A DNA stretch of 64,000 bases, from the NCBI RefSeq assembly GCF_025370785.1, contig NZ_JAMXFA010000013.1, positions 93,878 through 157,877 on the forward strand, in the 5' to 3' direction. The position numbers were made by a program, and so were the translations under genes. How positions within the stretch are numbered: the first letter of the stretch is position 1; each line of letters opens with the position of its first letter. The notes below the pieces were generated by a model that had not been told where the DNA came from, ran no database searches, and worked only from the letters and a program-made list of their open reading frames with translations. This DNA is from Laspinema olomoucense D3b (GTDB lineage: Bacteria; Cyanobacteriota; Cyanobacteriia; Cyanobacteriales; Laspinemataceae). Positions 34,901-44,735 of this stretch are shown in pieces.

Positions 34901-36370
34901 ATGAAACAGTTACTTGCAAATCCTATTATTCTTCTTCTTGTCAGCGGAATAGGTCTCGTTTACATTTTATTATTCTATAACTCTGTCAGCAGAAATAAAA
35001 AAATAGCGACATGGCTAGAAGATGCCAGTATTTTTTTATTTTTATTTCAAATTCCCGGGTTAAGTATAGAACCATTTCCCCGATTTCATCCAATGGGACT
35101 CTACAACCTCGATAAAACAATGCCTGCTTTAGTAGTTCAAATTGTTGCGTATGCAGCGATTCTATTTGTATTATCACCCCAACTTAGGCGGAATCTTAAA
35201 GATGTAATTTATACTTTTTCTATTGTTACGATTAAAAACCCTTTTTTATTGATATTTCTATTGCTGATGTTGCTGTCTGCATTTTGGTCAGAAACAAGAG
35301 ACTACACTTTAAAAGCATCTTCCGCCTTTTTATTGATTACAATTGTTTCGGCTTATATTGGCAAGCGCTATTCTTTTGAAAGAATTGATAAAATACTCCG
35401 GTGGACTCTGGCTTTAAATGCAATTGTCAGTGCTTATTACGCCCTGCTGGTTCCTTCGGTAGGAATCAATGCTACTAAAAATAGCTGGCAAGGAATTAAT
35501 AGTCATGCAAATCCCTTTGCAGCGTTGATGGCTTTAAGTTCAGCACTCTGGTTATTTGAGACCTTGAACAATCCCAAACGTCGCTGGCTTTCTGGGGGTT
35601 TGAGTTTGTTGTCACTGTATGCTTTGCAGAGTGCTGAATCAGCAGGAGCAAGAGTCAACTTTCTAGCCCTAATAAGCTTGTTATTAGTGTCCCGGTTTCT
35701 AAAGCGTTTAAGTTTTCACTGGGCAATGTTTATGATTGTCCTTTTTCTAGTAGTAGGTATCAGTTTATCCCTAGTTGTTACAGAAAACCTGGAAGCCATT
35801 GTGGTCGATGGTTTGGGTAAGGATTTAACCTTAACGGGTCGAACACCCCTGTGGGAATATTTGATTGTAGAAAAGATCGCATTGCGGCCCTGGTTAGGCT
35901 ATGGATTTCATGGATTTTGGCAACCTTGGCGCGGCAGTGACAACCCAGCAGCTAACTCCCTCGATGGTAAGCTCTGGATGCCGTCAGGGGATGGTTTTTG
36001 GACACCCCCTCACGCTCATAATGGCTTTATGGAGATTATTTTGGAGCTAGGTTGGGTGGGATTTTTTATATTCGCTCTTTCCTTTATCATCACTTTATTT
36101 GCCGTAGTCCAGTGTCTGGTTCGGAAGGAGCCTGGATACAAACCCATTGACTCCATCTTGCCCCTAATACTGTTTATGTACATCATTTTTCCAAACTTGA
36201 CGATTAGCCGTCTAACCGAACCGACGGAAATTTGGTGTTTTTACGTGATCATAGCAGTGGGTACCAGTCTCGATCCGGTCAGGAAGCGATTAGACCAAAA
36301 AGAAAGAATGAAGAAGGATATTGCTTCCTTCCCTCTACCGAGAGGAACGTCATTTGATAAATATGGCTAA
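34901..36370 (+). CDS. O-antigen polymerase/ligase-like membrane protein (Wzy/WaaL family)
   Basis: A 489-residue protein with about a dozen transmembrane segments. The large periplasmic loop has LTLTGRTPLWEYLIV, RPWLGYGFHGFW and HAHNGFMEIILELGWVGF, the signature region of the Wzy_C/O-antigen ligase superfamily with the functional Arg and His residues. In this setting the likely role is polymerising repeat units delivered by the Wzx flippase. It is the first rightward gene of the cluster. Upstream AT-rich DNA and the absence of AGGAGG suggest a weak ribosome site. Confidence 0.88.
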   Translation: MKQLLANPIILLLVSGIGLVYILLFYNSVSRNKKIATWLEDASIFLFLFQIPGLSIEPFPRFHPMGLYNLDKTMPALVVQIVAYAAILFVLSPQLRRNLKDVIYTFSIVTIKNPFLLIFLLLMLLSAFWSETRDYTLKASSAFLLITIVSAYIGKRYSFERIDKILRWTLALNAIVSAYYALLVPSVGINATKNSWQGINSHANPFAALMALSSALWLFETLNNPKRRWLSGGLSLLSLYALQSAESAGARVNFLALISLLLVSRFLKRLSFHWAMFMIVLFLVVGISLSLVVTENLEAIVVDGLGKDLTLTGRTPLWEYLIVEKIALRPWLGYGFHGFWQPWRGSDNPAANSLDGKLWMPSGDGFWTPPHAHNGFMEIILELGWVGFFIFALSFIITLFAVVQCLVRKEPGYKPIDSILPLILFMYIIFPNLTISRLTEPTEIWCFYVIIAVGTSLDPVRKRLDQKERMKKDIASFPLPRGTSFDKYG

Positions 36371-36839
36371 AGTTGCAAGTTTCCCATATAGGGTATTGTG
36401 GAAAATAGTACAAGTGATCGCTTCTTTTTTGCTTAAAGGATTTAGTTCAGGCATTAAGTCCCTTATTTAAAGGCAACTCTCAATCAATGAAAGGTAAGTA
36501 AGAAAACCTCTTGGAAAATTTTCTTGTGTCAAGTTTCTCTGTTTGTAAGAGAGGAGATTGACACAATAGAATACTTATTTACCACGAAGTACTTACCAAT
36601 CTCCGCAATCTACTACCATTTTTCAATAATCATGATAGATATAAAACTTAAGGACACGGCACTGCCGTGTCCCTACAGTTGATGAACCCCTATCGGGTTT
36701 AGAGAAAATGGTGTAACGCCACTATATCGTGCCTATTCTACTAAATACGTCTTTCCTACCCTGGGAGTGGGGCAGGCAGGGACTCTTATTAGAATTCATG
36801 TAGAAAGAAAGAAAGAAAGTTTGTAATTCCTGATCGTTT
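36371..36839. repeat. Intergenic region with palindromes
   Basis: No gene is seen. An imperfect hairpin (TGTGTCAA with TTGACACA) spans 36525-36565. A perfect palindrome GGACACGGCACTGCCGTGTCC occupies 36652-36672 (21 bp; arms of 10, so given here as GGACACGGCA and TGCCGTGTCC); I recall GGACACGGCA-type palindromes as dispersed repeats in Oscillatoriales. A (GAAA)4 run lies near 36802-36819. Confidence 0.6.
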
Positions 36840-37640
36840 CTATTTCGGGGAAAGTTTTCCCTTAAATTGCTCTACCTTGCGACTTATCTTCATTGCCAAT
36901 TGTATATAGGGATTTTTTTCCATTTTTGCCACTCTCGCTCTACAAACTTTTAATTCGCGTTCTAGAGTTAACAACTTACTGGTATTAGTTAACTCTGGTA
37001 TGCTTTCTTCTCGATCGGGCTGCAAGATGAGAATCCAGCTCTGCAAGTTAGGATGAGGCCAGTCAATGGGTTGACAAGTCAACCCTTCTGATTCTGCTAG
37101 TTCCTTCATCCGCTCTAAAGTGTAAGTCGTAACTCCAGGGTAGACCCATTCATCTCCCGTGTAGTTTTCTTCTCCCTTGACAAAAGTTGCTGCAAAAATA
37201 CAGTTTTTCTTCATGACTTTCTTGGCTTCAGAAAAACATCTTTTAATCTGAGCTTGACTTGCATGGGAAAAAATGGACTGAGCGAGGATAAAATCAAATG
37301 ATTGATTAAATGTGGTTAGGCTAAAATTACTATCATTGCTGAAGTGCGGTTGTTTAATATCGATTAATTCTTGACAGATTTCCTGCTTAATTCCTTGTTC
37401 TATCAATACTTTGTTCGGTTCTATTCCATAATATTTTCCTTGAAGTAAGTACGGTATAAAAAGCTTTCCACTTCTAAGAGAACCACACCCAATATCCAAC
37501 AAAAAGTTATGTTCTCTCAATCCTAGCAGGGTGAGCAAGTTAAATTGAGTTGCTCCTTGAACATCATAAATTTCGGCTGGACCAACTGCTCCTCTATAAT
37601 TTTTTGGATCTTTTGTAAAATCTTCTTGCTGGGTTGTCAT
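36840..37640 (-). CDS. Class I SAM-dependent methyltransferase
   Basis: A 266-residue protein. The SAM motif is LLDIGCGSLRSGKLFIPYL (about 47-65) with the ribose-binding acidic residue in YYGIEPN; motif II/III are FDFILAQSIFSHAS and FAATFVKGE. A C-terminal tail of 50 residues is basic and probably helical. It is read opposite to its neighbours, within the polysaccharide cluster, so the substrate is probably a sugar or a glycosylated carrier, which is inference. Confidence 0.82.
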   Translation of the reverse strand: MTTQQEDFTKDPKNYRGAVGPAEIYDVQGATQFNLLTLLGLREHNFLLDIGCGSLRSGKLFIPYLLQGKYYGIEPNKVLIEQGIKQEICQELIDIKQPHFSNDSNFSLTTFNQSFDFILAQSIFSHASQAQIKRCFSEAKKVMKKNCIFAATFVKGEENYTGDEWVYPGVTTYTLERMKELAESEGLTCQPIDWPHPNLQSWILILQPDREESIPELTNTSKLLTLERELKVCRARVAKMEKNPYIQLAMKISRKVEQFKGKLSPK

Positions 37641-37911
37641 AAGCTGTACTTGCTTGCTAACGATTGCTTACCAACTGTGTATTGGAAGGCTTTTGTAAGC
37701 CTAATAAAACGAGTAGACCTTGATTGGATTTATAAAGAAACTCTTAAATTATTCCCTCCTCATGCAGGATAACAAGGCATCATTTCGGCTAGAAGGTTTA
37801 TGGCCTAACCGAATGGCTGACTTGGAAAAGGCTGGAGAAGTTGAAAGGTAGACTTTATAAATCAGGTTTTAGGTAATAACCCTGTTATACTATAAAAAAC
37901 ATCAAACGTCA

Positions 37912-38274
37912 ATGAACTTACCACAACAGGCGCTTAAAGGAGTTGTTTGGTCCGCCATCCAGAATTGGGGCACTCAAGTTATCTCCTTTGTTGTATTCTT
38001 TGCCCTTGCCCGATTACTCGATCCGAAGGCATTCGGTTTGGTTGCCCTGGCTGGGGTGTTCTTCTCGTTTATGGAACTTTTTGTGGGGCAGGGATTCTCT
38101 AACGCGCTCGTTCAAAAACAGGAGCTAGATCCAGAACACCTAGACACTGCATTTTGGATTAACCTGAGTATCAGTGGGATTCTGATGGTGATTGCCATTG
38201 GATTTGCAGGGCCAATCGCCAATTGGTTCGATCAACCCCAGCTTGCTGCCATCTTGCAATGGATGTCAACTTGA
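37912..38274 (+). pseudogene. Truncated copy of a wzx flippase gene
   Basis: The 120-residue frame matches the first part of the flippase at 41176-42645: both share LKGVxWSAIQNWGxQxISFV, ARLLxPxxFGLVALA, EHLDTAFWIN and ILQWMS. After ILQWMST a TGA ends the frame where the intact gene continues with VSFVISAF, and no flippase similarity follows to 38348. It is a 5' remnant of a duplication. Identity is visibly partial, so the event is old or the copy was acquired separately. Confidence 0.85.
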
Positions 38275-38348
38275 ACATCCTAAAAAGTAGGTATTCTTCG
38301 GCTCATGACAAGTTATTAACCCAGCTTTTCTAAGAAAAGTCTAGTTAA

Positions 38349-40211
38349 CTACTCATCAAGAGTATAGTAGAAGAGGGTTGCAACTCCAAAGACTGATCCC
38401 AGATGGCGAAGGCTATTAGTTGGGTCTTCAATATAAGAGGTCACACTCTCTAAATCTGAAGTAACTGCTTCAAATTTAGCTTTATCTACAAAATTCCATA
38501 AGAGAGAATTGGGTTGAGAAAGACAGGTTTCTCGAATTCTTAAATAATTACCCTTAATCCATTGAGAACGCTCATATTCTACTGCTTTCTTAGAAACTTG
38601 AAAGTCCTGATTTTTTTTTGTATTTGTTCCCAGAATATTCAACAATCTTTTAATTTTTTTGCCAGCTTTAACTAGCCCAGGTTTGACAAGCTGACGAGTC
38701 ATATGAAAGGTAGAATTTTGGGGCGGCCAAGGAGCCTTATCAAAGGGAAAACTGTGGAGCTGAGGCATTATCAATTTCATGATTTCATAATGGAGACTTT
38801 CTGAATATCGATAAGCCGGAGGTATAGCAAAAACTGCTTCCGTAAAAGGACGGGTACAGAATGGCGAAAAGAAATCCCCGATAGGTTTCACTTTTCGAGC
38901 ATTACTACCCCCCCACCTTCTCACTCGTTCGTAAGTAGCATACAAATCGGGCACGTCATTAACAGAAAATCCATCATCAAGCGCTTCATCAATAAATTCA
39001 TACAGAGCCTCTTGAGCAAGCGCTGTAGCTTCCGGACGGATAAAACCCCCTCGATTGCTAACGATCTTCTTTCCCATGTATTGTTTGAGTTCTTCCAGCT
39101 TACACCCAAACAGGAGATATTCCGGATTATTTCCTATTCCCCTAGAACTGCCAGAACCTACCCCCCATAAACTTGTAAATAAACTCTCAACATGGGCGGG
39201 TTGTCCTAAAACATCGGCGATGTACCATAAACTAATAGTGCCGTCATTTTGTCTGATTAATCGCTGAGTCGTTGTTTCCCAAGCTTCATTGACATCCTCA
39301 TTTGTTCTAGTAATAGTTTGATGTCTTAGATTAAAAGCTTCAGCTATCTTAGAGGCAAGAATTACGTCAGGATTTTTGGAAAACCCATAGGTGTAATACT
39401 GAGCATCAATGCCCCCGTAAAGTAGGAAAGAAGCCATCAACCGGGAATCACGACCTGCCGTTATTGGACATTCTAACTCCCCCGCTCCTGCTGCTAAGTA
39501 ACGACAGATTGTCGTCATTTCTTCAGCAAGTTGGCGCGTATCTTTTTGAGTTAAAGGGGTTTGAGGCTTCCGGGACAGTTGAGAACGGTTGTAATAATTA
39601 CTACGGCTGGGTTCTGCACGACCCTGTTGCCACTTCCAATGTTGTGACCCAGGAATCACCCGGATTTCTTCATGTAATGTCCGGTCTGATCCAACCCAGC
39701 CCATAGTTAACCATTGGCTTACTCCTAGGGGATCAAAGGATTTAGCTTGACTAATTCGAGAAATGAGCCGCACGCTATTGCTGATTAGCCACATATCCTG
39801 GCGTTGAAGATAAAACACCTGCTCCATGCCTACAAAATCAGTAAGCAACTCAATTGATTCCTGATTTTGATCGAGCCTCACCACCACAAAATGTCCTTCT
39901 AATTCTTCGGGAAGGCTCTTCCAGTGGACATCCAGAGCCGAGGCATCATAGGCATTAAAGTCTCCGGAACGTGCGACTAAACAACCATCATAGAAGGTTG
40001 TTTGGTTTTCGTTAGCGAATACATATCTTCGGGATCTACCTTCATTCTCGCGCGTGTACATTGAAGCAGTAAAGCCAGATGTCCCAATACTCTGATGCCA
40101 AATCGTATCTGGATCTAGCTGTGGGTAAACCTGAGTCATCTGGCGGAGTTCTGCCATGACTTGAGGACGCTGTTCTTTGGGAAGATTCCACGCAATGAGA
40201 AAGAGATTCAT
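38349..40211 (-). CDS. Asparagine-synthetase-like protein, probable amide ligase
   Basis: A 620-residue protein with an N-terminal domain of the class II glutaminase fold (about 1-210) and an Asn-synthase/ATP-pyrophosphatase domain (about 220-500). The PP-loop reads CPITAGRDSRLM (Gly253, Asp255, Ser256) in place of SGGLDS. Residue 2 is Asn, so the essential Cys of the glutaminase is absent; ammonia transfer from glutamine is therefore unlikely. Similar proteins are common in bacterial polysaccharide clusters and may form amides on uronic acids or peptides; that role is inferred. It is read leftwards against the flippase genes. A basic, helical segment (about 505-560) follows the ligase domain. 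Confidence 0.8.
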   Translation of the reverse strand: MNLFLIAWNLPKEQRPQVMAELRQMTQVYPQLDPDTIWHQSIGTSGFTASMYTRENEGRSRRYVFANENQTTFYDGCLVARSGDFNAYDASALDVHWKSLPEELEGHFVVVRLDQNQESIELLTDFVGMEQVFYLQRQDMWLISNSVRLISRISQAKSFDPLGVSQWLTMGWVGSDRTLHEEIRVIPGSQHWKWQQGRAEPSRSNYYNRSQLSRKPQTPLTQKDTRQLAEEMTTICRYLAAGAGELECPITAGRDSRLMASFLLYGGIDAQYYTYGFSKNPDVILASKIAEAFNLRHQTITRTNEDVNEAWETTTQRLIRQNDGTISLWYIADVLGQPAHVESLFTSLWGVGSGSSRGIGNNPEYLLFGCKLEELKQYMGKKIVSNRGGFIRPEATALAQEALYEFIDEALDDGFSVNDVPDLYATYERVRRWGGSNARKVKPIGDFFSPFCTRPFTEAVFAIPPAYRYSESLHYEIMKLIMPQLHSFPFDKAPWPPQNSTFHMTRQLVKPGLVKAGKKIKRLLNILGTNTKKNQDFQVSKKAVEYERSQWIKGNYLRIRETCLSQPNSLLWNFVDKAKFEAVTSDLESVTSYIEDPTNSLRHLGSVFGVATLFYYTLDE

Positions 40212-41175
40212 AAAGATTTCTTACAGATGTTTATTTTTTTTGCGTACCTGGACTATACTCAAGACAGTTATTACCAGAGTGATGAGTAATGGTACGGTTT
40301 CAGCCTTCTAAGTGGGTGAAGGGTTTAACGAACAATCAAGGGTTTCAGCCTTGGATCCTCAAAATGTTTAGACAGTTGGTAGAGTCTAGAGTATGGTAGG
40401 ATTTAGACAGTGTAACTAAACCATAACACAAAATTTTGTGGCTGTTTGAGTGGACGTATGGATAGAGGGGCATCTCCACGGTTTAGACGCTCATATGTAG
40501 CTGCTTCTAAGTGCGGAGGGATAAATTAGCTCCATATATGGTGCATTAAGTTCACTGTCTGACGCTATGTTCTTCTTTTGCCCTTGTCGAAATATGGTGA
40601 TCGCCATATCCCTGATGAGGAGAGACCTAAGCGGATCTGACTATGTTTTTGAGTTGCTATTAGGAAAACCCGTCGTGAGCGCTGACCCTGTAACAGTTTT
40701 AGAATTCAATCAAGACCAAGGTTTTCCTGGAGTGACAGAAGAGGGATAGTTGACATGATTTCTCTAGGCTACAGGGATCTCTGTAGTCGAATCCCCGTTA
40801 AGCGTTAGCAAACTTTTCTAGGAACAAGGTGTGGTCAAGGAAACACTAAAACCCTGAGCCTATCCGGTCAAAGCTTCAATATTTTGAGCAAATTTGTTGC
40901 TAATTGGTTATATTGGAATTGGTAATTATGTTTTCAACAGTTAATGTCAACATTTATAAAAAATATGACCAAACTGAAGACCAGACTACTCCTGAAGTCA
41001 GCTATTGTTAAAACAGTTTATTCCAACTTAATCAATCCCCTCAAGTTGTTTGTAAATATTGAAGATTGGGGTGGGGAAGCAGTAGGGTCAAGAATAGGCT
41101 AAAATTCTACGGATTAGCTACGCAAGGGACTCAGTTCAAAGGAAGAATAAATACTAGGAGGTAAAAGCAAAAGTT
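40212..41175. other. Gene-free interval before the flippase gene
   Basis: About 960 bp with no supported gene. A 60-codon frame at 40567-40749 has no ribosome site and an unlikely composition. The last part includes AGGAGG at 41156-41161, the ribosome site of the flippase gene. Confidence 0.5.
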
Positions 41176-42645
41176 GTGTCCGAAATAAACTTACGGCAAC
41201 AAACCCTCAAAGGAGTCTTTTGGTCGGCTATCCAAAATTGGGGTTCTCAAGCAATTTCATTTGTTATTTTCTTTGTTTTGGCCCGTCTACTAGAACCAGA
41301 ATCATTTGGTCTAGTTGCTTTAGCTAGTGTATTTTTTGCGTTTCTAGAGCTATTTCTAAATCAGGGATTTGCTCAAGCACTCATTCAACGGAAAAATGTT
41401 GAGGCAGAGCATCTCGATACAGCTTTTTGGATTAACTTTGTCATTGGGGTATTCCTAACACTGCTGGGCATTACTGCTGCTGAATCAGTCTCTGATTGGT
41501 TTGGAGAACCTAAGCTGACACCGATCCTACAATGGATGTCTGTAAGTTTTGTGATTTCAGCCTTTAGTAGTGTCCAGCAAGCCATCTTCCGCCGTAAATT
41601 TGCCTTTAAAGCTTTATCGAGCCGTTCCTTAGTGGCCACGTTGATTGGGGGATTGGTTGGCATAGGGATGGCATGGCAAGGCTTTGGGGTCTGGAGTTTA
41701 GTGGGCCAAAAATTAGCAAATGCTTTTGCTGGAGTCGTGGTACTCTGGTGGGCTAGTGATTGGAAACCTGGGTTTAAATTATCTACAAGACATGCGAAAG
41801 AATTGTTTAGCTTTGGCGTGAATATTATGGGGTCTCAAATTCTTACCTTTTTCATCCTCCGAGGAGATGATTTTTTAATTGGTAAATTTCTGGGACCTGT
41901 CCAATTAGGCTATTATACAGTGGCCTACCGGGTATTACTGACGATTTCCCAAATGCTTTACGGCACTATTAATCAAGTGGTATTACCTGGATTCTCTAGA
42001 ATCCAAGAGGAACCGGAACGGGTACGAAGTGCCCTATGTACTTCAACAAAGTTATCAAATGCTATCTCATTTCCTCTTAGCTTAGGGGTAGCAGCACTAG
42101 CGCCAGAATTGGTGCTGCTTCTATTTGGAGAGAAGTGGACACCTAGTATTCCGGCCATGCAAATTTTGGCTTTTATTGGACCCATTCAATTGAGTCAGGG
42201 CATTAGTACAACATTACTGACAGCCCTGGGTAAGCCTAGCTGGAATTTAAGCATCAATTTTATTAATTCTGTCACTCATGTCATTGGTTTTTTGATAACC
42301 GTATGGTGGGGATTCATTGCCGTAGCGGCTGCACGGGTTGTTTGTGGTTATTTGGTCGTTCCCATTCGGATGTTAATGGTAAAGAAGCTGATCCAGCTCA
42401 AACTAACTACCTATTTTAATCAATTTACTACCCCTCTTGTGGCCTCGTTGACAATGGTTGCTGCTATATTTGGCGTGAAATATCTACTAAGTGGTTGGGT
42501 TCCCTTAGTTGGCATTCTCGGAGTTTCTCTGGGGATGGCTGCAATCGTCTATCCCCTAATGGTTTGGTTACTCGACCGGGAATTAGTAGGTGTAGTTCTG
42601 GATATGGGTTACTCCGTCATTTCCAGGAAGAAAAAGAATCAATAA
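41176..42645 (+). CDS. Wzx-type oligosaccharide flippase
   Basis: A 489-residue integral membrane protein of the polysaccharide biosynthesis/MOP superfamily with 12-14 helices, which flips lipid-linked repeat units across the inner membrane. The start is a GTG at 41176, 14 bp after AGGAGG. At the codon where the truncated paralogue (37912) has ATG, this gene has ATA, so translation starts three codons upstream. Marks are LKGVFWSAIQNWGSQAISFV, GDDFLIGKFLGPVQLGYY and the central IFRRKFAFKALSSR loop. It leads a run of rightward modification and transferase genes. Confidence 0.9.
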   Translation: MSEINLRQQTLKGVFWSAIQNWGSQAISFVIFFVLARLLEPESFGLVALASVFFAFLELFLNQGFAQALIQRKNVEAEHLDTAFWINFVIGVFLTLLGITAAESVSDWFGEPKLTPILQWMSVSFVISAFSSVQQAIFRRKFAFKALSSRSLVATLIGGLVGIGMAWQGFGVWSLVGQKLANAFAGVVVLWWASDWKPGFKLSTRHAKELFSFGVNIMGSQILTFFILRGDDFLIGKFLGPVQLGYYTVAYRVLLTISQMLYGTINQVVLPGFSRIQEEPERVRSALCTSTKLSNAISFPLSLGVAALAPELVLLLFGEKWTPSIPAMQILAFIGPIQLSQGISTTLLTALGKPSWNLSINFINSVTHVIGFLITVWWGFIAVAAARVVCGYLVVPIRMLMVKKLIQLKLTTYFNQFTTPLVASLTMVAAIFGVKYLLSGWVPLVGILGVSLGMAAIVYPLMVWLLDRELVGVVLDMGYSVISRKKKNQ

Positions 42646-42675
42646 CCGTTTTTATTTTTAGGGATCAAGTGAATT

Positions 42676-43536
42676 ATGAATCAACAAATTAAAGGCCGTA
42701 TTTTTCTAGTGGGGTGTCCGCGATCAGGAACTACCCTATTGCAAAGTATGATAGCGGCCCATCCAAAGATCGCGTCTTTTCCTGAATCCCACTTTTTTGA
42801 ACACCTGAATGGGGCTTGGCCATGGGGTCCCGTATTGGGACTTGCTTCACGACGTGCCCAATCTCAATTAGAGAAGTTTCTCAAGGTGATTGATCACCAA
42901 AACAAGGAGAGGTTAATCCCTCAAAATGCTTTGTTTAGCCAACCGTATGCGTCGGCATTTATTCAGGTACTAGATCAGGTTACTGAAGAACAAGATAAGA
43001 GTCTGTGGCTGGAAAAAACGCCTCAACATTTACACCAAATCGAGACGATAGAAAAATTTGTGAAAGATGCTAAGTTTATCCATTTGATCAGAAATGGGGC
43101 TGATGTAGTATCGTCTCTCTACGAAGCATCTCGTAAACATTCAGAAAAGACGTGGGGTGGTCCTTGGAGTATTGATCAATGCATTCAAACCTGGGTTAAA
43201 GATGTAGAAGTTTCTCTATGGTATAAAGATAAATCAAATCATACTCTAGTACGCTATGAACACCTTGTAGATGCTCCGGAATCTATATTAATAAAGCTAT
43301 CTGAATTTATGGGGGTAGAGTTCGATCAGAAAATGTTGCAAGATTATGGTGAAGCTGCAAAACAGGTTGTTCGTGAACATGAGTGGGCATGGAAAGCCGC
43401 AGCAAGTGAACCAATTCGTAATGCAAACGGAGAAAAATTTGCCAAGCTTTTCGATGCACAAGAAAGAGAATATATTCTCCAAAAAGTAGCCCAAGTAAAA
43501 CTAGATCATTTAAGTGATAAATATACTACGGTTTAA
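42676..43536 (+). CDS. PAPS-dependent sulfotransferase
   Basis: A 286-residue protein. The 5'-phosphosulfate-binding loop VGCPRSGTTLLQSM lies at about 12-25 and the 3'-phosphate site LIRNGADVVSSLYEAS near 136-151. It would transfer sulfate from PAPS to a hydroxyl group of the polysaccharide repeat unit. It starts 30 bp after the flippase gene and is probably co-transcribed. Codon use is AT-rich, like that of the cluster's other central genes. Confidence 0.88.
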   Translation: MNQQIKGRIFLVGCPRSGTTLLQSMIAAHPKIASFPESHFFEHLNGAWPWGPVLGLASRRAQSQLEKFLKVIDHQNKERLIPQNALFSQPYASAFIQVLDQVTEEQDKSLWLEKTPQHLHQIETIEKFVKDAKFIHLIRNGADVVSSLYEASRKHSEKTWGGPWSIDQCIQTWVKDVEVSLWYKDKSNHTLVRYEHLVDAPESILIKLSEFMGVEFDQKMLQDYGEAAKQVVREHEWAWKAAASEPIRNANGEKFAKLFDAQEREYILQKVAQVKLDHLSDKYTTV

Positions 43537-43659
43537 TGGAAAGGCTTAAGTGAAATGGTAGGGGAGATGCTATTTTTGTAAGTGAATAGCATCTCTTTTA
43601 CTGACTTCTCCCTTAACCGAACAACTCATGAAACAATCGTCTTAACTTGTCCATAATTG

Positions 43660-44565
43660 ATGATGAATACCCCTATTGCCTTTATTATTTTTAATCGCCC
43701 CGATACCACGGCACGAGTCTTTGAGGCAATTCGCCAAGCAAAACCCCCCCAATTATTAGTAGTTGCTGACGGCCCTCGGGAAAAGAGACCGGGGGAAGCC
43801 GAAAAATGCGCCGCTACTCGGGCAGTCATCGATCAAGTAGATTGGGAGTGCGAAGTTCTCAAAAATTATTCTGAAACTAATTTAGGCTGCAAGCGCCGAG
43901 TGTCTAGTGGGATCGATTGGGTCTTCCAAACCGTTGACGAAGCGATTATTGTTGAGGATGACTGCCTGCCTCAACCGGAATTTTTCTCCTACTGCGATGA
44001 ACTGCTTGAGCGATACCGACAGGATACCCGAGTCATGCATATCGCGGGTAGCAATTTCGGTATTACGGGTAAAAATCCCCAGGAAAGCTACTATTTTTCG
44101 CGACGCACTCATATTTGGGGATGGGCTACTTGGCGTCGCGCTTGGCAGCATTACGATGTCAGTATGAGGTTATGGCCCGAACTGAAACAACAAAATCGCC
44201 TCATTGAAATTGTTGGTAATAAACCTGAAGCTGACAAAAAAACTGAGATTTTTGATAAAGTCTATGCTGGAGAGGTGGATACCTGGGATTATCAATGGCA
44301 TTTTACCTGTTTGTGGAATGGAAATTTTACCATTATTCCCAATACAAATATGGTAGAAAATATTGGATTTCACCAAGATGCTTCAACTCATACCACAGCA
44401 CCCCCCGGTGATTTTGGGGATCTGAAAGTCGGGAAATTACAGTTTCCCCTCATTCATCCTAAATTTTTTATTAGAGAAGATGAGGCCGACACTTTATATT
44501 TTAATAAGATGCACAACCCGACGCTACTAACAAAAATAAAAAAGAGGATTACTAAATTATTTTAA
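43660..44565 (+). CDS. GT-A fold glycosyltransferase-like protein (HlpA-like)
   Basis: A 301-residue protein. It opens MNTPIAFIIFNRPDTTARVF, has VVADGPR, the DXD-like IVEDDCLPQPEF and a late WATWRRAW motif; this is the family annotated as hemolytic protein HlpA or nucleotide-diphospho-sugar transferase. The acidic IVEDD is the metal- and nucleotide-binding site. Start codons ATG-ATG at 43660 and 43663 are both possible; a TTG precedes them. No clear ribosome site is present. It is 123 bp downstream of the sulfotransferase gene. Confidence 0.8.
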   Translation: MMNTPIAFIIFNRPDTTARVFEAIRQAKPPQLLVVADGPREKRPGEAEKCAATRAVIDQVDWECEVLKNYSETNLGCKRRVSSGIDWVFQTVDEAIIVEDDCLPQPEFFSYCDELLERYRQDTRVMHIAGSNFGITGKNPQESYYFSRRTHIWGWATWRRAWQHYDVSMRLWPELKQQNRLIEIVGNKPEADKKTEIFDKVYAGEVDTWDYQWHFTCLWNGNFTIIPNTNMVENIGFHQDASTHTTAPPGDFGDLKVGKLQFPLIHPKFFIREDEADTLYFNKMHNPTLLTKIKKRITKLF

Positions 44566-44735
44566 AAAGCCAAGGGATCAGCGAAGCAGGAAAAATCCTA
44601 AAGTTGATTGAATGAATCGGTCACCGTTAAATCAAAAGACGTAAAGTGCAGGCATCTGACTAGACTAACAAGTAACTTGATGTTAGTTTAGCTCATTACA
44701 CCCGGGAACGTAGTTTTCAAATAACAAGGAGAGAT

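Noticed and set aside
40567..40749. 60-codon open frame before the flippase gene
   Set aside because: No ribosome site, no recognisable similarity, and composition unlike neighbouring genes.
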